From positions 1,779,390 to 1,843,389 of the forward strand of contig AP021857.1 in assembly GCA_017347485.1 (NCBI GenBank): a stretch of 64,000 nt of DNA. Direction: 5' to 3'. The position numbers and the translations under genes are program-made. The notes under the pieces are model-generated. The model saw nothing but the letters and a program-made list of their open reading frames with translations, made no database searches and had not been told where the DNA came from. The stretch is from Candidatus Desulfobacillus denitrificans (lineage in GTDB: Bacteria; Pseudomonadota; Gammaproteobacteria; Burkholderiales; Rhodocyclaceae). Below are positions 1-8,411 of the stretch, piece after piece. How positions within the stretch are numbered: position 1 is the first letter of the stretch; each line of letters opens with the position of its first letter.

Positions 1-554
1 ACCAGCCAGGCCAGGACACCGACGACGGCCGCGCCGATTGCCGCCGTGCGCCAGCCCGCCGCGGCGGCGATGCCGGTGAGAAACACCGGTGCGATGGCCC
101 AGCCGAGGTTGCCCGACAGGCCGTGCGCCGAGAAGGCATGGCCGAGCCGCGCCTGGCTCACCTTGCGGTTGAGCACCGTGAAATCGGCCGGATGGAAGAC
201 GCTGTTGCCGAGCCCCGTCAGCGCGCCGACCGCCAGCAGCATGGCATAGCTGCGCGACACGCTCAGCAGCAGCGCGGCGAGGACGAAGCAGGCGATGCCC
301 GCCAGCAGCACGCGGCGCGGGCCGATGCGGTCCACGACGAAGCCGGACAGCGCCTGGCCGATGCCGGAGACCACGAAGAAGGCGGTCATCAGCGCGCCGG
401 CCTCGGTGAAGTTGAGGCCGAATTCCGGCATCAGCCAGGGAAACAGCGGCGGCAGCAGCAGGTGGAAAAAATGCGAGGTGCCGTGGACGAAGCCGATCAG
501 CCCGATGACGCGCACGTCGCTGCGCAAATCGGCCGGGGCGGATACGCCGTCCAT
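1..554 (-). CDS. MFS transporter, N-terminal part (runs off the window)
   Basis: This is a major facilitator superfamily permease, probably a drug or metabolite exporter of the inner membrane. Reading leftward from the ATG at 554 gives a protein starting MDGVSAPADLRSDVRVIG, followed by hydrophobic segments. The MFS loop 2-3 signature is visible as GFVVDRIGPRR. The sequence FHPADFTVLN in the middle resembles Fsr-type (fosmidomycin-resistance) transporters, but substrate cannot be decided. It starts 4 bases downstream of the pyruvate kinase stop, so the two are probably co-transcribed. About 184 codons are present; the C-terminal half lies outside the window. Confidence 0.8.
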   Translation of the reverse strand, partial: MDGVSAPADLRSDVRVIGLIGFVHGTSHFFHLLLPPLFPWLMPEFGLNFTEAGALMTAFFVVSGIGQALSGFVVDRIGPRRVLLAGIACFVLAALLLSVSRSYAMLLAVGALTGLGNSVFHPADFTVLNRKVSQARLGHAFSAHGLSGNLGWAIAPVFLTGIAAAAGWRTAAIGAAVVGVLAWL

Positions 555-558
555 GCGC

Positions 559-2424
559 TCATTCCTCCGCGGCGAAGCTGCGCGCCAGGCGCAGCTGGCG
601 CAGCACCGGCCGCTTCTTGTCCTGGTGCCGGCGCATGCGGTGCAGGATGTCGTCGAGCGTCTGCACCGCGCGCAGGATGTGCGGCCCCTTGTTGAGCATG
701 ACGCATTCGGCGCGGTGGCCCATCGCCGCGTCGGTGATCTCGGCGCGCGAGGGGATGCCCTCCTTGGCCAGCGTCTCCAGCACCTGGGTGGCCCAGATCA
801 CCGGCACGTGCGCCGCCTCGCAGACCCACAGCATCTCCTCCTGCACTTCCGCCAGGCGCTCGTAGCCGCATTCCACGGCGAGGTCGCCGCGCGCGATCAT
901 GACGCCGCAGGCCGCCCCCCGCATCGCCGCCAGCAGCATGCTGGGCAGCTGGTCGAAGCCGCGCCGCGTCTCGATCTTCAGCACGATGGCCGGCGTGCCG
1001 CGGCCGAGGCGGGCGATCTCGGCGGAGAGCGCCTCGACGTCCTCGACGCTGTTGGCGAAGGACAGCGCCACCATGTCGGCGTGCTCGACGATGAAGCGCA
1101 GGTCGTCGCGGTCCTGTTCGGTCAGCGCCGGCAGCCGCAGGAGGCTGTCCGGCAGGTTGATGCCCTTGTCGGCGCGCAATCGCTCGCCGTTCGGCCGCGC
1201 CCGCACGATGCGCACGCGCAGGCCGGTGCGGCCGACCTTTTCCACCGTGCCGCCGATGCGCCCGTCGTCGAGCCAGACGGCGTCGCCGGGCCGCACGTCG
1301 GCGAACACCTGCGGCAGCGTGCAGCCGATGCGCGCCGGCGTCAGTACGCGCCCGTTGCGGTCAAAGCTGGCCGGCTCCCCCGGCTTCTCGTCCGGGGTCA
1401 GCAGCAGCAGGTCGCCCTGGCGCAGCAGCAGCGCGTTTTCCTGCGGCGGCAGGTCCCCCACCCGCACCCTGCTGTTCTTGCCGCGCCTGCCCTCGCGGCG
1501 CAGCACCACGCCGGGAGCGAAATAGGCGGTGCTGGCGCACAGCCCCCAGGCGCAGCCGGCGCCGACCTCGACGATGTCCAGCCGGCGCATGCGGCCGGCA
1601 GCGTCCTCGAAAACCACGCGGTCGCCCTCGGCGAGCCGCCGCAGCCAACCGGCGCCGACCGGCAGGACGGCATCCGCCTCGCTCGGCGCCTCGGTCCCCG
1701 CCTGCGGCGCATGCAGCCAGACGCGCGCCGGCGCGGTGACGCGGCCGAAGGCGTCGCGCTGGGGCCGCACCTTCTTCACCTTCGGTCCGGGCGCCACCGG
1801 GCCGGTGCGCAGCTTCGGCCCGGCCAGATCCATCAGCACCTTGCAGCGGCGCTTCAGCGCCTGCTCGGCACGGCGCAGGTGGTCGATCATGCGCAGCCAG
1901 GCGCCCGGCTCGTCGTGGGCGCAGTTGATGCGCATGCAGTTCATGCCGCCGGCGAGGAGGTCGTGCACCAGCTGGTAGTCGAGGGCCGCCTCGCTCGGCA
2001 TGGTCACCATGATGCGCACGTTGCGCCCGACCGGAACCTCGCCGAGCAGCGCCTCGGTATGCCCGTTCAGCAGGTGCGCGCCGGCCTCGAAGCCGATCGG
2101 CGCCGGGCCGCCATGCGCCGGCGCGGGCCGCCCGGCGAGGCGGTGCAGCACGTTCAGCACGGCGTCGACGCTGGCCAGCACGTGGGATTCGCAGCGGCCG
2201 AGGGAGGACAGGCCCAGCTCGGCCAGGCGCGCCTGCAGCGGACGCAGGTCGCGCTGGCGCAGCGCCAGGTAATGCACCAGGTTGCGCGCGCTGTCGCGGT
2301 GAAGGGGATGGATCGCCTCGGCCGAGCCGACCGCCTTGTCGGCGAGGTCGGCCAGGCAGGTGCGCAAATCGCCGATTTCCTCGAGCAGGGCGTCGAGGGC
2401 CGGCTCCGGCTTGGTTTTCTTCAT
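559..2424 (-). CDS. Pyruvate kinase-like protein with N-terminal extension
   Basis: This protein is probably a pyruvate kinase (phosphoenolpyruvate + ADP to pyruvate + ATP) of an unusual architecture. About 130 residues precede the barrel, which begins near VRIMVTMPSEAA. Family motifs are visible: MDLAGPKLRTG in the first half, IVLKIETRRG near residue 490 and GVMIARGDLAVE shortly after, then WATQVLETL in the late barrel. The usual C-terminal regulatory domain is absent; the protein ends soon after a short Lys/Arg-rich tail. At 621 aa it is longer than classical enzymes (about 470 aa) because of the extension and an enlarged B domain. It leads a two-gene unit with the MFS transporter. Function could have drifted from true pyruvate kinase. 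Confidence 0.82.
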   Translation of the reverse strand: MKKTKPEPALDALLEEIGDLRTCLADLADKAVGSAEAIHPLHRDSARNLVHYLALRQRDLRPLQARLAELGLSSLGRCESHVLASVDAVLNVLHRLAGRPAPAHGGPAPIGFEAGAHLLNGHTEALLGEVPVGRNVRIMVTMPSEAALDYQLVHDLLAGGMNCMRINCAHDEPGAWLRMIDHLRRAEQALKRRCKVLMDLAGPKLRTGPVAPGPKVKKVRPQRDAFGRVTAPARVWLHAPQAGTEAPSEADAVLPVGAGWLRRLAEGDRVVFEDAAGRMRRLDIVEVGAGCAWGLCASTAYFAPGVVLRREGRRGKNSRVRVGDLPPQENALLLRQGDLLLLTPDEKPGEPASFDRNGRVLTPARIGCTLPQVFADVRPGDAVWLDDGRIGGTVEKVGRTGLRVRIVRARPNGERLRADKGINLPDSLLRLPALTEQDRDDLRFIVEHADMVALSFANSVEDVEALSAEIARLGRGTPAIVLKIETRRGFDQLPSMLLAAMRGAACGVMIARGDLAVECGYERLAEVQEEMLWVCEAAHVPVIWATQVLETLAKEGIPSRAEITDAAMGHRAECVMLNKGPHILRAVQTLDDILHRMRRHQDKKRPVLRQLRLARSFAAEE

Positions 2425-2474
2425 CGCCCGGCGGCTGTCAGGAATGGGAGGATCCCATTCTACAGCGCCGGGCC

Positions 2475-5060
2475 TCAGGCCGCCTTCTCGAAGCCGATGA
2501 CGCCCTTCTCCGCGCCGACGCGGACGATGTCCTTCGCCGCGAATTTCCCTTCGAGGATCTGCTTCGCCAGAGGGTTCTCGATGTACTGCTGGATGGCGCG
2601 CTTGAGCGGCCGCGCGCCGAACACCGGGTCGAAGCCGGCTTTCGCCAGTTCCGCCAGCGCGGCATCGGTGACGTCGAGCCGGATCTCCAGTTTCGCCAGG
2701 CGCTTCTCCAGGTAGCCCAGCTGGATCTTCGCGATGGAAGCGATGTGCTTCTCGTCGAGGGCGTGGAACACCACCACCTCGTCGATGCGGTTGATGAATT
2801 CCGGCCGGAAATAGGTCTTCACCTCGGCCATCACCGCCAGCTTGATCACCTGGTAGTCGTCGCCGGCCATCTGCTGGATCATCTGGCTGCCGAGGTTGGA
2901 GGTCATGACGATCACGGTATTCTTGAAGTCCACCGTGCGGCCCTGGCCGTCGGTCATGCGGCCGTCGTCGAGCACCTGCAGCAGCACGTTGAAGACGTCC
3001 GGATGGGCCTTCTCGACTTCATCCAGCAGGATCACGCTGTAGGGCTTGCGCCGCACCGCTTCGGTGAGATAACCGCCTTCCTCGTAGCCGACGTAGCCCG
3101 GCGGCGCGCCGATCAGGCGCGCCACGGAGTGCTTCTCCATGAACTCGCTCATGTCGATGCGGATCAGGTGCTCCTCGGAATCGAAGAGGAAGGAGGCCAG
3201 CGCCTTGCACAGTTCCGTCTTGCCGACGCCGGTGGGGCCGAGGAACAGGAAGGAGCCGTAAGGCCGGTTCTCCTCCGAGAGCCCGGCGCGCGAGCGGCGG
3301 ATGGCGTCCGAGACCAGGCGCACTGCCTCGTCCTGGCCGACGACGCGGCCATGCAGGCGCTCTTCCATCTTCAGCAGCTTGTCGCGCTCGCCCTGCATCA
3401 TCTTCGACACCGGGATGCCGGTGGCGCGCGACACCACCTCGGCGATCTCCTCGGCGCCGACCTGAGTGCGCAGCAGCTTCTTCTTCGCCGTATCCTGCGG
3501 ACTGACTTTTTCCGCCGCCTTCAGTTGCGCCTCGAGCTGCGGCAGCTTGCCGTACTGCAGCTCGGCGACCTTCTCCAGCTTGCCCTCGCGCTGGAGTTTG
3601 GCGATCTCGGCGCGGATGCGGTCGATCTCTTCCTTGATGTGGGCCGAGCCCTGCACCTGCGCCTTCTCGGCCTTCCAGATCTCCTCGAGGTCGGAGTATT
3701 CCTTCTCCAGCTTGCCGATCTCGTCCTCGATGAGGCCGAGGCGCTTGATGGAGGCCTCGTCCTTCTCCTTCTTCACCGCCTCGCGCTCGATCTTCAGCTG
3801 GATCAGGCGGCGGTCGAGCTTGTCCATCGACTCCGGCTTGGAATCGATCTCCATCTTGATGCGCGCGGCGGCCTCGTCGATCAGGTCGATGGCCTTGTCC
3901 GGCAGGAAGCGGTCGGTGATGTAGCGGTGCGAGAGCTCGGCCGCGGCGACGATGGCCGGGTCGGTGATGTCCACGCCGTGGTGCAGCTCATATTTCTCCT
4001 GCAGGCCGCGCAGGATGGCGATGGTGGACTCCACGCTCGGCTCGTCGACCAGCACCTTCTGGAAGCGGCGTTCGAGGGCGGCGTCCTTCTCGATGTACTT
4101 GCGGTATTCGTCCAGCGTGGTGGCGCCGACGCAGTGCAGTTCGCCGCGCGCCAGCGCCGGCTTCAGCATGTTGCCGGCGTCGATGGCGCCTTCCGCCTTG
4201 CCGGCGCCGACCATGGTGTGGATCTCGTCGATGAAGACGATGATGCGGCCCTCGTCCTGGGCGATCTCCTTGAGCACCGCCTTCAGGCGCTCCTCGAATT
4301 CGCCGCGGTACTTCGCGCCGGCCAGCAGCGCCGCCATGTCGAGCGACAGCACCCGCTTGCCCTTCAGCGTCTCCGGCACCTCCTCGTTGACGATGCGCTG
4401 GGCGAGGCCCTCGACGATGGCGGTCTTGCCGACGCCCGGCTCGCCGATCAGCACCGGGTTGTTCTTGGTGCGCCGCTGGAGAATCTGAATCGCGCGGCGG
4501 ATCTCGTCGTCGCGGCCGATGACCGGGTCGAGCTTGCCGGCGCGGGCGCGCTCGGTCAGGTCCAGCGTGTACTTCTTCAGCGCCTCGCGCTGCCCTTCGG
4601 CTTCCTGGTTGTCCACGTTCTGCCCTCCCCTGACGGCCTCGATGGCCGCGTCCAGCGCCTTCTTCTGCAGGCCGTGCTCCTTGAGGAGGCGGCCCGCCTC
4701 GCCCTTGTCTTCGGCCAGCGCCAGCAGGAACATTTCCGACGCGATGAACTGGTCGCCGCGCTTCTGCGCCTGCTTGTCGGTGAGGTTGAGCAGGTTCGAC
4801 AGGTCGCGACCGATCTGCACCTCGCCGCCGGCGCCTTCCACCTTCGGCAGCCGATCGACGGCCTTTTCCACCGCGGCCTTCAACGGCGGCACATTGACGC
4901 CGGCGCGCTGCAGCAGCGACACCGTGCCGCCATCGTCCTGCCGCAGCAGCGCCAGCAACAGGTGGCTCGGCTCGATGAACTGCTGGTCGCCCCCCAGGGC
5001 GATGCTCTGGGCATCGGCAAGCGCCTGCTGGAATTTCGTGGTGAACTTGTCGAAGCGCAT
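2475..5060 (-). CDS. clpB: ATP-dependent chaperone ClpB
   Basis: ClpB is the cytosolic Hsp100 disaggregase that works with DnaK. The 861-aa length matches the family. Order: N domain (starts [19 protein letters not shown]), first AAA+ module with Walker A GEPGVGKT and Walker [10 protein letters not shown], a middle coiled-coil region rich in Lys/Glu (about residues 410-525), second AAA+ module with GPTGVGKT and [14 protein letters not shown], and the C-terminal domain. A copy of the dispersed CGCCGT-N8-GACTGACTTT motif is embedded at the end of the middle domain, where it encodes KVSPQDTA. The gene stands alone and is probably heat-regulated, but no clear sigma-32 promoter was identified upstream. 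Confidence 0.98.
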   Translation of the reverse strand: MRFDKFTTKFQQALADAQSIALGGDQQFIEPSHLLLALLRQDDGGTVSLLQRAGVNVPPLKAAVEKAVDRLPKVEGAGGEVQIGRDLSNLLNLTDKQAQKRGDQFIASEMFLLALAEDKGEAGRLLKEHGLQKKALDAAIEAVRGGQNVDNQEAEGQREALKKYTLDLTERARAGKLDPVIGRDDEIRRAIQILQRRTKNNPVLIGEPGVGKTAIVEGLAQRIVNEEVPETLKGKRVLSLDMAALLAGAKYRGEFEERLKAVLKEIAQDEGRIIVFIDEIHTMVGAGKAEGAIDAGNMLKPALARGELHCVGATTLDEYRKYIEKDAALERRFQKVLVDEPSVESTIAILRGLQEKYELHHGVDITDPAIVAAAELSHRYITDRFLPDKAIDLIDEAAARIKMEIDSKPESMDKLDRRLIQLKIEREAVKKEKDEASIKRLGLIEDEIGKLEKEYSDLEEIWKAEKAQVQGSAHIKEEIDRIRAEIAKLQREGKLEKVAELQYGKLPQLEAQLKAAEKVSPQDTAKKKLLRTQVGAEEIAEVVSRATGIPVSKMMQGERDKLLKMEERLHGRVVGQDEAVRLVSDAIRRSRAGLSEENRPYGSFLFLGPTGVGKTELCKALASFLFDSEEHLIRIDMSEFMEKHSVARLIGAPPGYVGYEEGGYLTEAVRRKPYSVILLDEVEKAHPDVFNVLLQVLDDGRMTDGQGRTVDFKNTVIVMTSNLGSQMIQQMAGDDYQVIKLAVMAEVKTYFRPEFINRIDEVVVFHALDEKHIASIAKIQLGYLEKRLAKLEIRLDVTDAALAELAKAGFDPVFGARPLKRAIQQYIENPLAKQILEGKFAAKDIVRVGAEKGVIGFEKAA
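3486..3509 (+). repeat. Dispersed motif copy 1 (inside clpB)
   Basis: An exact CGCCGT-N8-GACTGACTTT copy, spacer ATCCTGCG. On the clpB coding strand it is read as KVSPQDTA at the end of the middle domain, a site tolerant of variation. Confidence 0.85.
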
Positions 5061-5175
5061 GATTTTCCTTCGAAAATGGTATTTGGCAGGTAAATGGGGC
5101 TGGCGGCGGGGTTTTCAAGCCGCCCCGATCGGCGCATGATGTGGCGGGATTTCCGGCTTTTTTCAGGAGGGAGAG

Positions 5176-5685
5176 ATGAGCAACGAACAGATCAGCGAAA
5201 TGCACCGCAAGAACATCGACGCCGCCATGAAGCTCACGCAGATGTCGCTGGAAAATTCCAAGCGCATCATGGAGCTTCAGGTGGAAACGGCGCGGGCGCT
5301 TTTCGAGGAGAGCGTCAGCAACGCCCGGGCGATGACCGAAGCGAAGGATCCGCAGGCCGCGCTGGCGTTGCGCACCCAGTTCGCGCAGGAAACCTCGCAG
5401 CGGATGATGGAGGCGATGCGCCGGATGGCCGAACTGACCGCCGAGGCGCAAGCCGAGTTCAACAAGATGCTCGGGCAGCAGATGGCCGGCACCAGCCAGG
5501 AGATGATGGAAAACTTCAAGAAGATGATGTCGGTGAGCGGCCTGCCCGGCAGCGGCCAGGATGCCTTCGCCACCATGCAGAAGGCCTTCGGCACCGCCAA
5601 GGACGCCTTCGACCAGATCGCCAAGGCCTCCACCGCCGCCTTCAACATGGGCGGAGGCAAGGGCAAGAGCGTCAAGGTGGAGTGA
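5176..5685 (+). CDS. phaP: Phasin family protein
   Basis: Phasins coat polyhydroxyalkanoate granules and affect their size and number. The 169-aa product is nearly all amphipathic helix, Met/Ala/Gln-rich, with no signal peptide, and fits the Phasin_2 family. A strong ribosome-binding site (GGAGGGAGAG) lies just before the ATG. The tail is a flexible Gly/Lys stretch (GGGKGKSVKVE). The gene is divergent from clpB and stands alone; no PHA synthase is in the window. Family assignment is firm; granule binding is inferred. Confidence 0.9.
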   Translation: MSNEQISEMHRKNIDAAMKLTQMSLENSKRIMELQVETARALFEESVSNARAMTEAKDPQAALALRTQFAQETSQRMMEAMRRMAELTAEAQAEFNKMLGQQMAGTSQEMMENFKKMMSVSGLPGSGQDAFATMQKAFGTAKDAFDQIAKASTAAFNMGGGKGKSVKVE

Positions 5686-5700
5686 CGACCTTCCCCCCCG

Positions 5701-5721
5701 CCCCCTTCCCGCGGAAGGGGG
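5701..5721. repeat. GC-rich palindrome, REP-like, possible terminator
   Basis: CCCCCTTCC and GGAAGGGGG form a 9-bp stem around CGC, followed by GTGACGG. There is no T-run. A near-identical palindrome in the opposite orientation sits inside moeA at about 6893-6913, so this is a dispersed element rather than a dedicated phaP terminator. Confidence 0.6.
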
Positions 5722-5806
5722 TGACGGAAGTTCGCGGGCTACGCCCGCTCCGTGTATTGTCTGTCTCTGCCCTGGCGCGGCCCGGCGGCAGGGACGCCCG
5801 CACTTC

Positions 5807-6259
5807 TCAAGCCCGCCACTTCTCCGCCGCGACGTCGTCCGATTCGCGCGCATCGACCCAGCGCCCGCCTTCCGCCGTCTCTTCCTTCTTCCAGAACGGC
5901 GCGCGGGTCTTCAGGTAGTCCATGATGAATTCGCAGGCGGCGAAGGCGTCGCCGCGGTGCGCGCTGGCGACGACCACCAGCACGATGTTGTCGCCGGGCC
6001 TGAGCGCCCCCACGCGGTGGATCACCGTGGCATCCATCACGTCCCAGCGGCCGCGCGCCTGCCCGACGATTTCCGCCAGCGACTTCTCGGTCATGCCGGG
6101 ATAGTGCTCCAGCGTCATGCGCGAAATGCCGCCGCCGTCGTTGGCGCCGCGCACCAGGCCGACGAAGCTCGCCACGGCACCGATGTCCGTGCGGCCGCGC
6201 GCGATCGCCGCGCATTCCGCGCCGAGGTCGAAGTCCTCGGTCTGGACGCAGATCTTCAC
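5807..6259 (-). CDS. moaE: Molybdopterin synthase catalytic subunit MoaE
   Basis: MoaE forms the heterotetrameric molybdopterin synthase with MoaD and adds sulfur to precursor Z (cPMP) in molybdenum-cofactor synthesis. The 150-aa product shows the family stretches VASFVGLVRG, VIHRVGALRPGD and ASAHRGDAF, and the catalytic lysine-rich segment APFWKKEE. The GTG at 6259 is chosen because it lies one base after the moaD stop and gives the typical N-terminus VKICVQTEDFD; a longer reading would run antisense-free but through moaD. Last gene of the mobB-moeA-moaD-moaE operon. Confidence 0.95.
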   Translation of the reverse strand: MKICVQTEDFDLGAECAAIARGRTDIGAVASFVGLVRGANDGGGISRMTLEHYPGMTEKSLAEIVGQARGRWDVMDATVIHRVGALRPGDNIVLVVVASAHRGDAFAACEFIMDYLKTRAPFWKKEETAEGGRWVDARESDDVAAEKWRA

Positions 6260-6260
6260 G

Positions 6261-6512
6261 CTAGCCGCCGGTGACCGGCGGAAAGAAGGCGACCTCGTCG
6301 CCGTCTTCCACCGGCGCATCCATCGCCGCCATGCCCTGGTTCACCGCCACGCGCAGGTTCTTCGTTCGCGCCAGCGCCGTCCAGGCGCCGCCGCGCGCGA
6401 CCAGATGGGCATGCAACTGGCCGACGCTGCCGATGCCGGCCGGCAAGGCCATGTTTTCGGAAGACTGGCCGAGCGCTTCGCGCAGGCCGGCGAAATACAG
6501 GATCTTGAGCAT
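6261..6512 (-). CDS. moaD: Molybdopterin synthase sulfur carrier MoaD
   Basis: MoaD is a ubiquitin-like carrier whose C-terminal glycine is thiocarboxylated and donates sulfur within molybdopterin synthase. The 83-aa product starts MLKILYFAGLREALG and ends FFPPVTGG, so the essential terminal Gly-Gly is present. It lies 3 bases after moeA and 1 base before moaE, consistent with translational coupling. Confidence 0.96.
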   Translation of the reverse strand: MLKILYFAGLREALGQSSENMALPAGIGSVGQLHAHLVARGGAWTALARTKNLRVAVNQGMAAMDAPVEDGDEVAFFPPVTGG

Positions 6513-6515
6513 GGT

Positions 6516-7817
6516 TCAGTATAGCAATTCGGAAAACGGCAGGAAGCGCACCGCCTCGCCCCTCGCCACCGCCTGGCCCGCCGCGATGTCGGCGAGGCCG
6601 TCGGCCCAGGCGCAGGAAGTCAGCACGCCCGAGCCCTGGTTGGGGAAGAGGTCGAGGCCGCCCGCCCCGTTGATGCGCACGCGCAGGAACTCGCGGCGTC
6701 GGTCCGGCTTCGGCCAGTCGAAATCGGCGCGCATCGCCAGTCCGCGCGGCGCCGTCGCGCGGGCGCCCATGCAGGCGAGCAGGTAGGGCCGCACCAGCAT
6801 GAGGAAGGTGACGAAAGCCGACACCGGATTGCCGGGCAGGCCGATGAAGGCGGCTTCCTCTCCGCGCGGGCCTTGCCCGCCAGCCCCCGTCACCCCTTTC
6901 CCCGGGAAGGGGGCCGTGGGGGTGGCCGTTGTTTCGCCGGTCGCCGTGCCGCGGCGACTGACTTTTCCGAACGCCAGGGGCTTGCCCGGCTTGATGGCGA
7001 TTTTCCACAGCTCGAGCGCGCCCTCCGCCTGCACCGCCGCCTTGACGTGGTCCTCCTCGCCGACCGAGACGCCGCCGCAGGTGATGACGACGTCGGCCGC
7101 GGCGGCCGCCTCGCGCAGCGCGGCGCGCGTGGCCTCCAGCGTGTCGCGCACGATGCCCAGGTCCTCCACCTCGCAGCCGAGCCCGCCGAGCAGCCCGCGC
7201 AGGGTGTAGCGGTTCGAATTGTAGATGCCGCCGGGCTTCAGCGCCTCGCCCGGCATCGCCAGCTCGTCGCCGGTGGAGAACAGCGCCACGCGCAGGCGGC
7301 GGAACACCGGCAGCTTGGCCAGGCCGACCGAAGCGGCCAGGCCGGTGTCCTGCGGCGCCAGGCGCGTGCCGGCGGCGAGGAGCTCGGCGCCGCGCCGAAT
7401 GTCCTCGCCGGCGCGGCGGATGTTCTCGCCGGCGCGCGGCACATGATTCACCTGCACGACACCCTCGCCGGCATGTTCGCACAGCTCCTGCATCACCACC
7501 GCTTCGGCCCCTTCCGGCACCGGCGCGCCGGTGAAGATGCGCGCCGCGGTGCCGGCGGCAAGCGGCGTGCCGACGCTGCCGGCGGGAATGCGCTGCGCCA
7601 CCGGCAGGCGCGCCCCCGGGGCGGCCACGTCGGCAAGGCGCACGGCGTAGCCATCCATGGCCGAGTTGTCGAGCGGCGGCACGGCGAGGCCGCTGGCCTG
7701 GGCATGCGCCAGCACGCGGCCGGCGGCGGCAACGGTATCGACCTCCTCGACCTCCGCCAGCGGCCGGGCGGCGGCAAGGAGCTTTTGCAGGGCGTCGTCG
7801 AAAGAAAGCAGGCTCAT
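6516..7817 (-). CDS. moeA: Molybdopterin molybdenumtransferase MoeA with an in-frame insertion
   Basis: MoeA inserts molybdate into adenylylated molybdopterin. Family motifs are present: PPLDNSAMDGYAV early, IFTGAPVPEGAEAVVMQE, FSTGDELAMPG and GLPGNPVSAF. The ATG at 7817 overlaps the mobB stop (ATGA), giving 433 aa. Between PLAFGK and AAFIGLPGNP, where family members are nearly contiguous, about 38 extra residues occur. They begin VSRRGTATGETT and end GGQGPRGEE. This insert is encoded by a dispersed-motif copy (6942-6965) followed by a CCCCTTTCC/GGAAGGGGG palindrome, both kept in frame. The enzyme is probably still active because the insert falls in a loop before the GLPGNP substrate motif. 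Confidence 0.95.
   Translation of the reverse strand: MSLLSFDDALQKLLAAARPLAEVEEVDTVAAAGRVLAHAQASGLAVPPLDNSAMDGYAVRLADVAAPGARLPVAQRIPAGSVGTPLAAGTAARIFTGAPVPEGAEAVVMQELCEHAGEGVVQVNHVPRAGENIRRAGEDIRRGAELLAAGTRLAPQDTGLAASVGLAKLPVFRRLRVALFSTGDELAMPGEALKPGGIYNSNRYTLRGLLGGLGCEVEDLGIVRDTLEATRAALREAAAAADVVITCGGVSVGEEDHVKAAVQAEGALELWKIAIKPGKPLAFGKVSRRGTATGETTATPTAPFPGKGVTGAGGQGPRGEEAAFIGLPGNPVSAFVTFLMLVRPYLLACMGARATAPRGLAMRADFDWPKPDRRREFLRVRINGAGGLDLFPNQGSGVLTSCAWADGLADIAAGQAVARGEAVRFLPFSELLY
6893..6913. repeat. GC-rich palindrome inside moeA
   Basis: The sequence CCCCTTTCC-CCG-GGAAGGGGG preceded by CCGTCA is the same element as the palindrome at 5701-5721 in opposite orientation. It is translated in frame as part of the extra MoeA loop (PFPGKGVTG). 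Confidence 0.6.
6942..6965 (+). repeat. Dispersed motif copy 2 (inside moeA)
   Basis: Exact CGCCGT-N8-GACTGACTTT, spacer GCCGCGGC. The moeA reading is KVSRRGTA, at the start of the in-frame insertion. Confidence 0.85.
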
Positions 7818-8311
7818 GGGATTTCCAGGTGATCCAGGATGAATCGGGCGATGGCGCCGGGGTCGTTGAGGTCCAGCACCGGCAGCGTCGTGTCGAGCTT
7901 CGCGTCGCTCGCCACGGCGACGATGTTCGGATATTCGGGGTGGATCGGCGCCTTGCCGGTCGCCGGCCGGTACACCTCCAGCTTGGGGATCAGATCGCTC
8001 GACTTGAAGCCTTCCACCAGCACCAGGTCGCAGGGCGACAACAGTTCGATCTGCTCCCGCAGCGAAGGTTCCGCCGCGCCGCGCAGCTCGTGCATCAGCA
8101 CCCAGCGCTGGTTGGAGGCGATCAGCACTTCGCTGCAGCCGGCCTCGCGATGCCGATAGGAGTCCTTGCCCGGCCGGTCGATGTCGAAGCCGTGATGGGT
8201 GTGCTTGATGAGCGACACCTTCAGCCCCTTCGCCGCGAAGCGCGGAATGAGCTGCTCGATCAGCGTCGTCTTGCCGCTGCCGGAATAGCCGGCAAACCCG
8301 AAAACCTTCAT
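7814..8311 (-). CDS. mobB: Molybdopterin-guanine dinucleotide biosynthesis adaptor MobB
   Basis: MobB is a GTP-binding adaptor that assists MobA in forming the guanine dinucleotide form of molybdenum cofactor. The 165-aa product starts MKVFGFAGYSGSGKTTLIEQ, which contains the P-loop, and continues KVSLIKHTHHGFDIDRPGKDS and LVLVEGFK, all typical of MobB. It leads the operon and its stop overlaps the moeA start by ATGA. Confidence 0.95.
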   Translation of the reverse strand: MKVFGFAGYSGSGKTTLIEQLIPRFAAKGLKVSLIKHTHHGFDIDRPGKDSYRHREAGCSEVLIASNQRWVLMHELRGAAEPSLREQIELLSPCDLVLVEGFKSSDLIPKLEVYRPATGKAPIHPEYPNIVAVASDAKLDTTLPVLDLNDPGAIARFILDHLEIP

Positions 8312-8322
8312 AAAAAACCATT

Positions 8323-8401
8323 AACCACAGAGGCACAGAGACACGGAGAAAGCATTCCGTTCTCTGTTGTATTCCTCTGTGCCTCTGTGTCTCTGTGGTG
8401 A
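8323..8401. repeat. Long imperfect inverted repeat between mobB and the next gene
   Basis: Arms of about 27 bases, one starting ACCACAGAGGCACAGAG and the other ending CTCTGTGTCTCTGTGGT, flank a short AT-richer centre. Arms of this CACAGAGG type recur in many bacterial genomes (from memory). The arms could fold into a cruciform or a transcript hairpin. It separates two leftward operons and may stop transcription entering mobB. Confidence 0.6.
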
Positions 8402-8411
8402 AACAAGGTTT

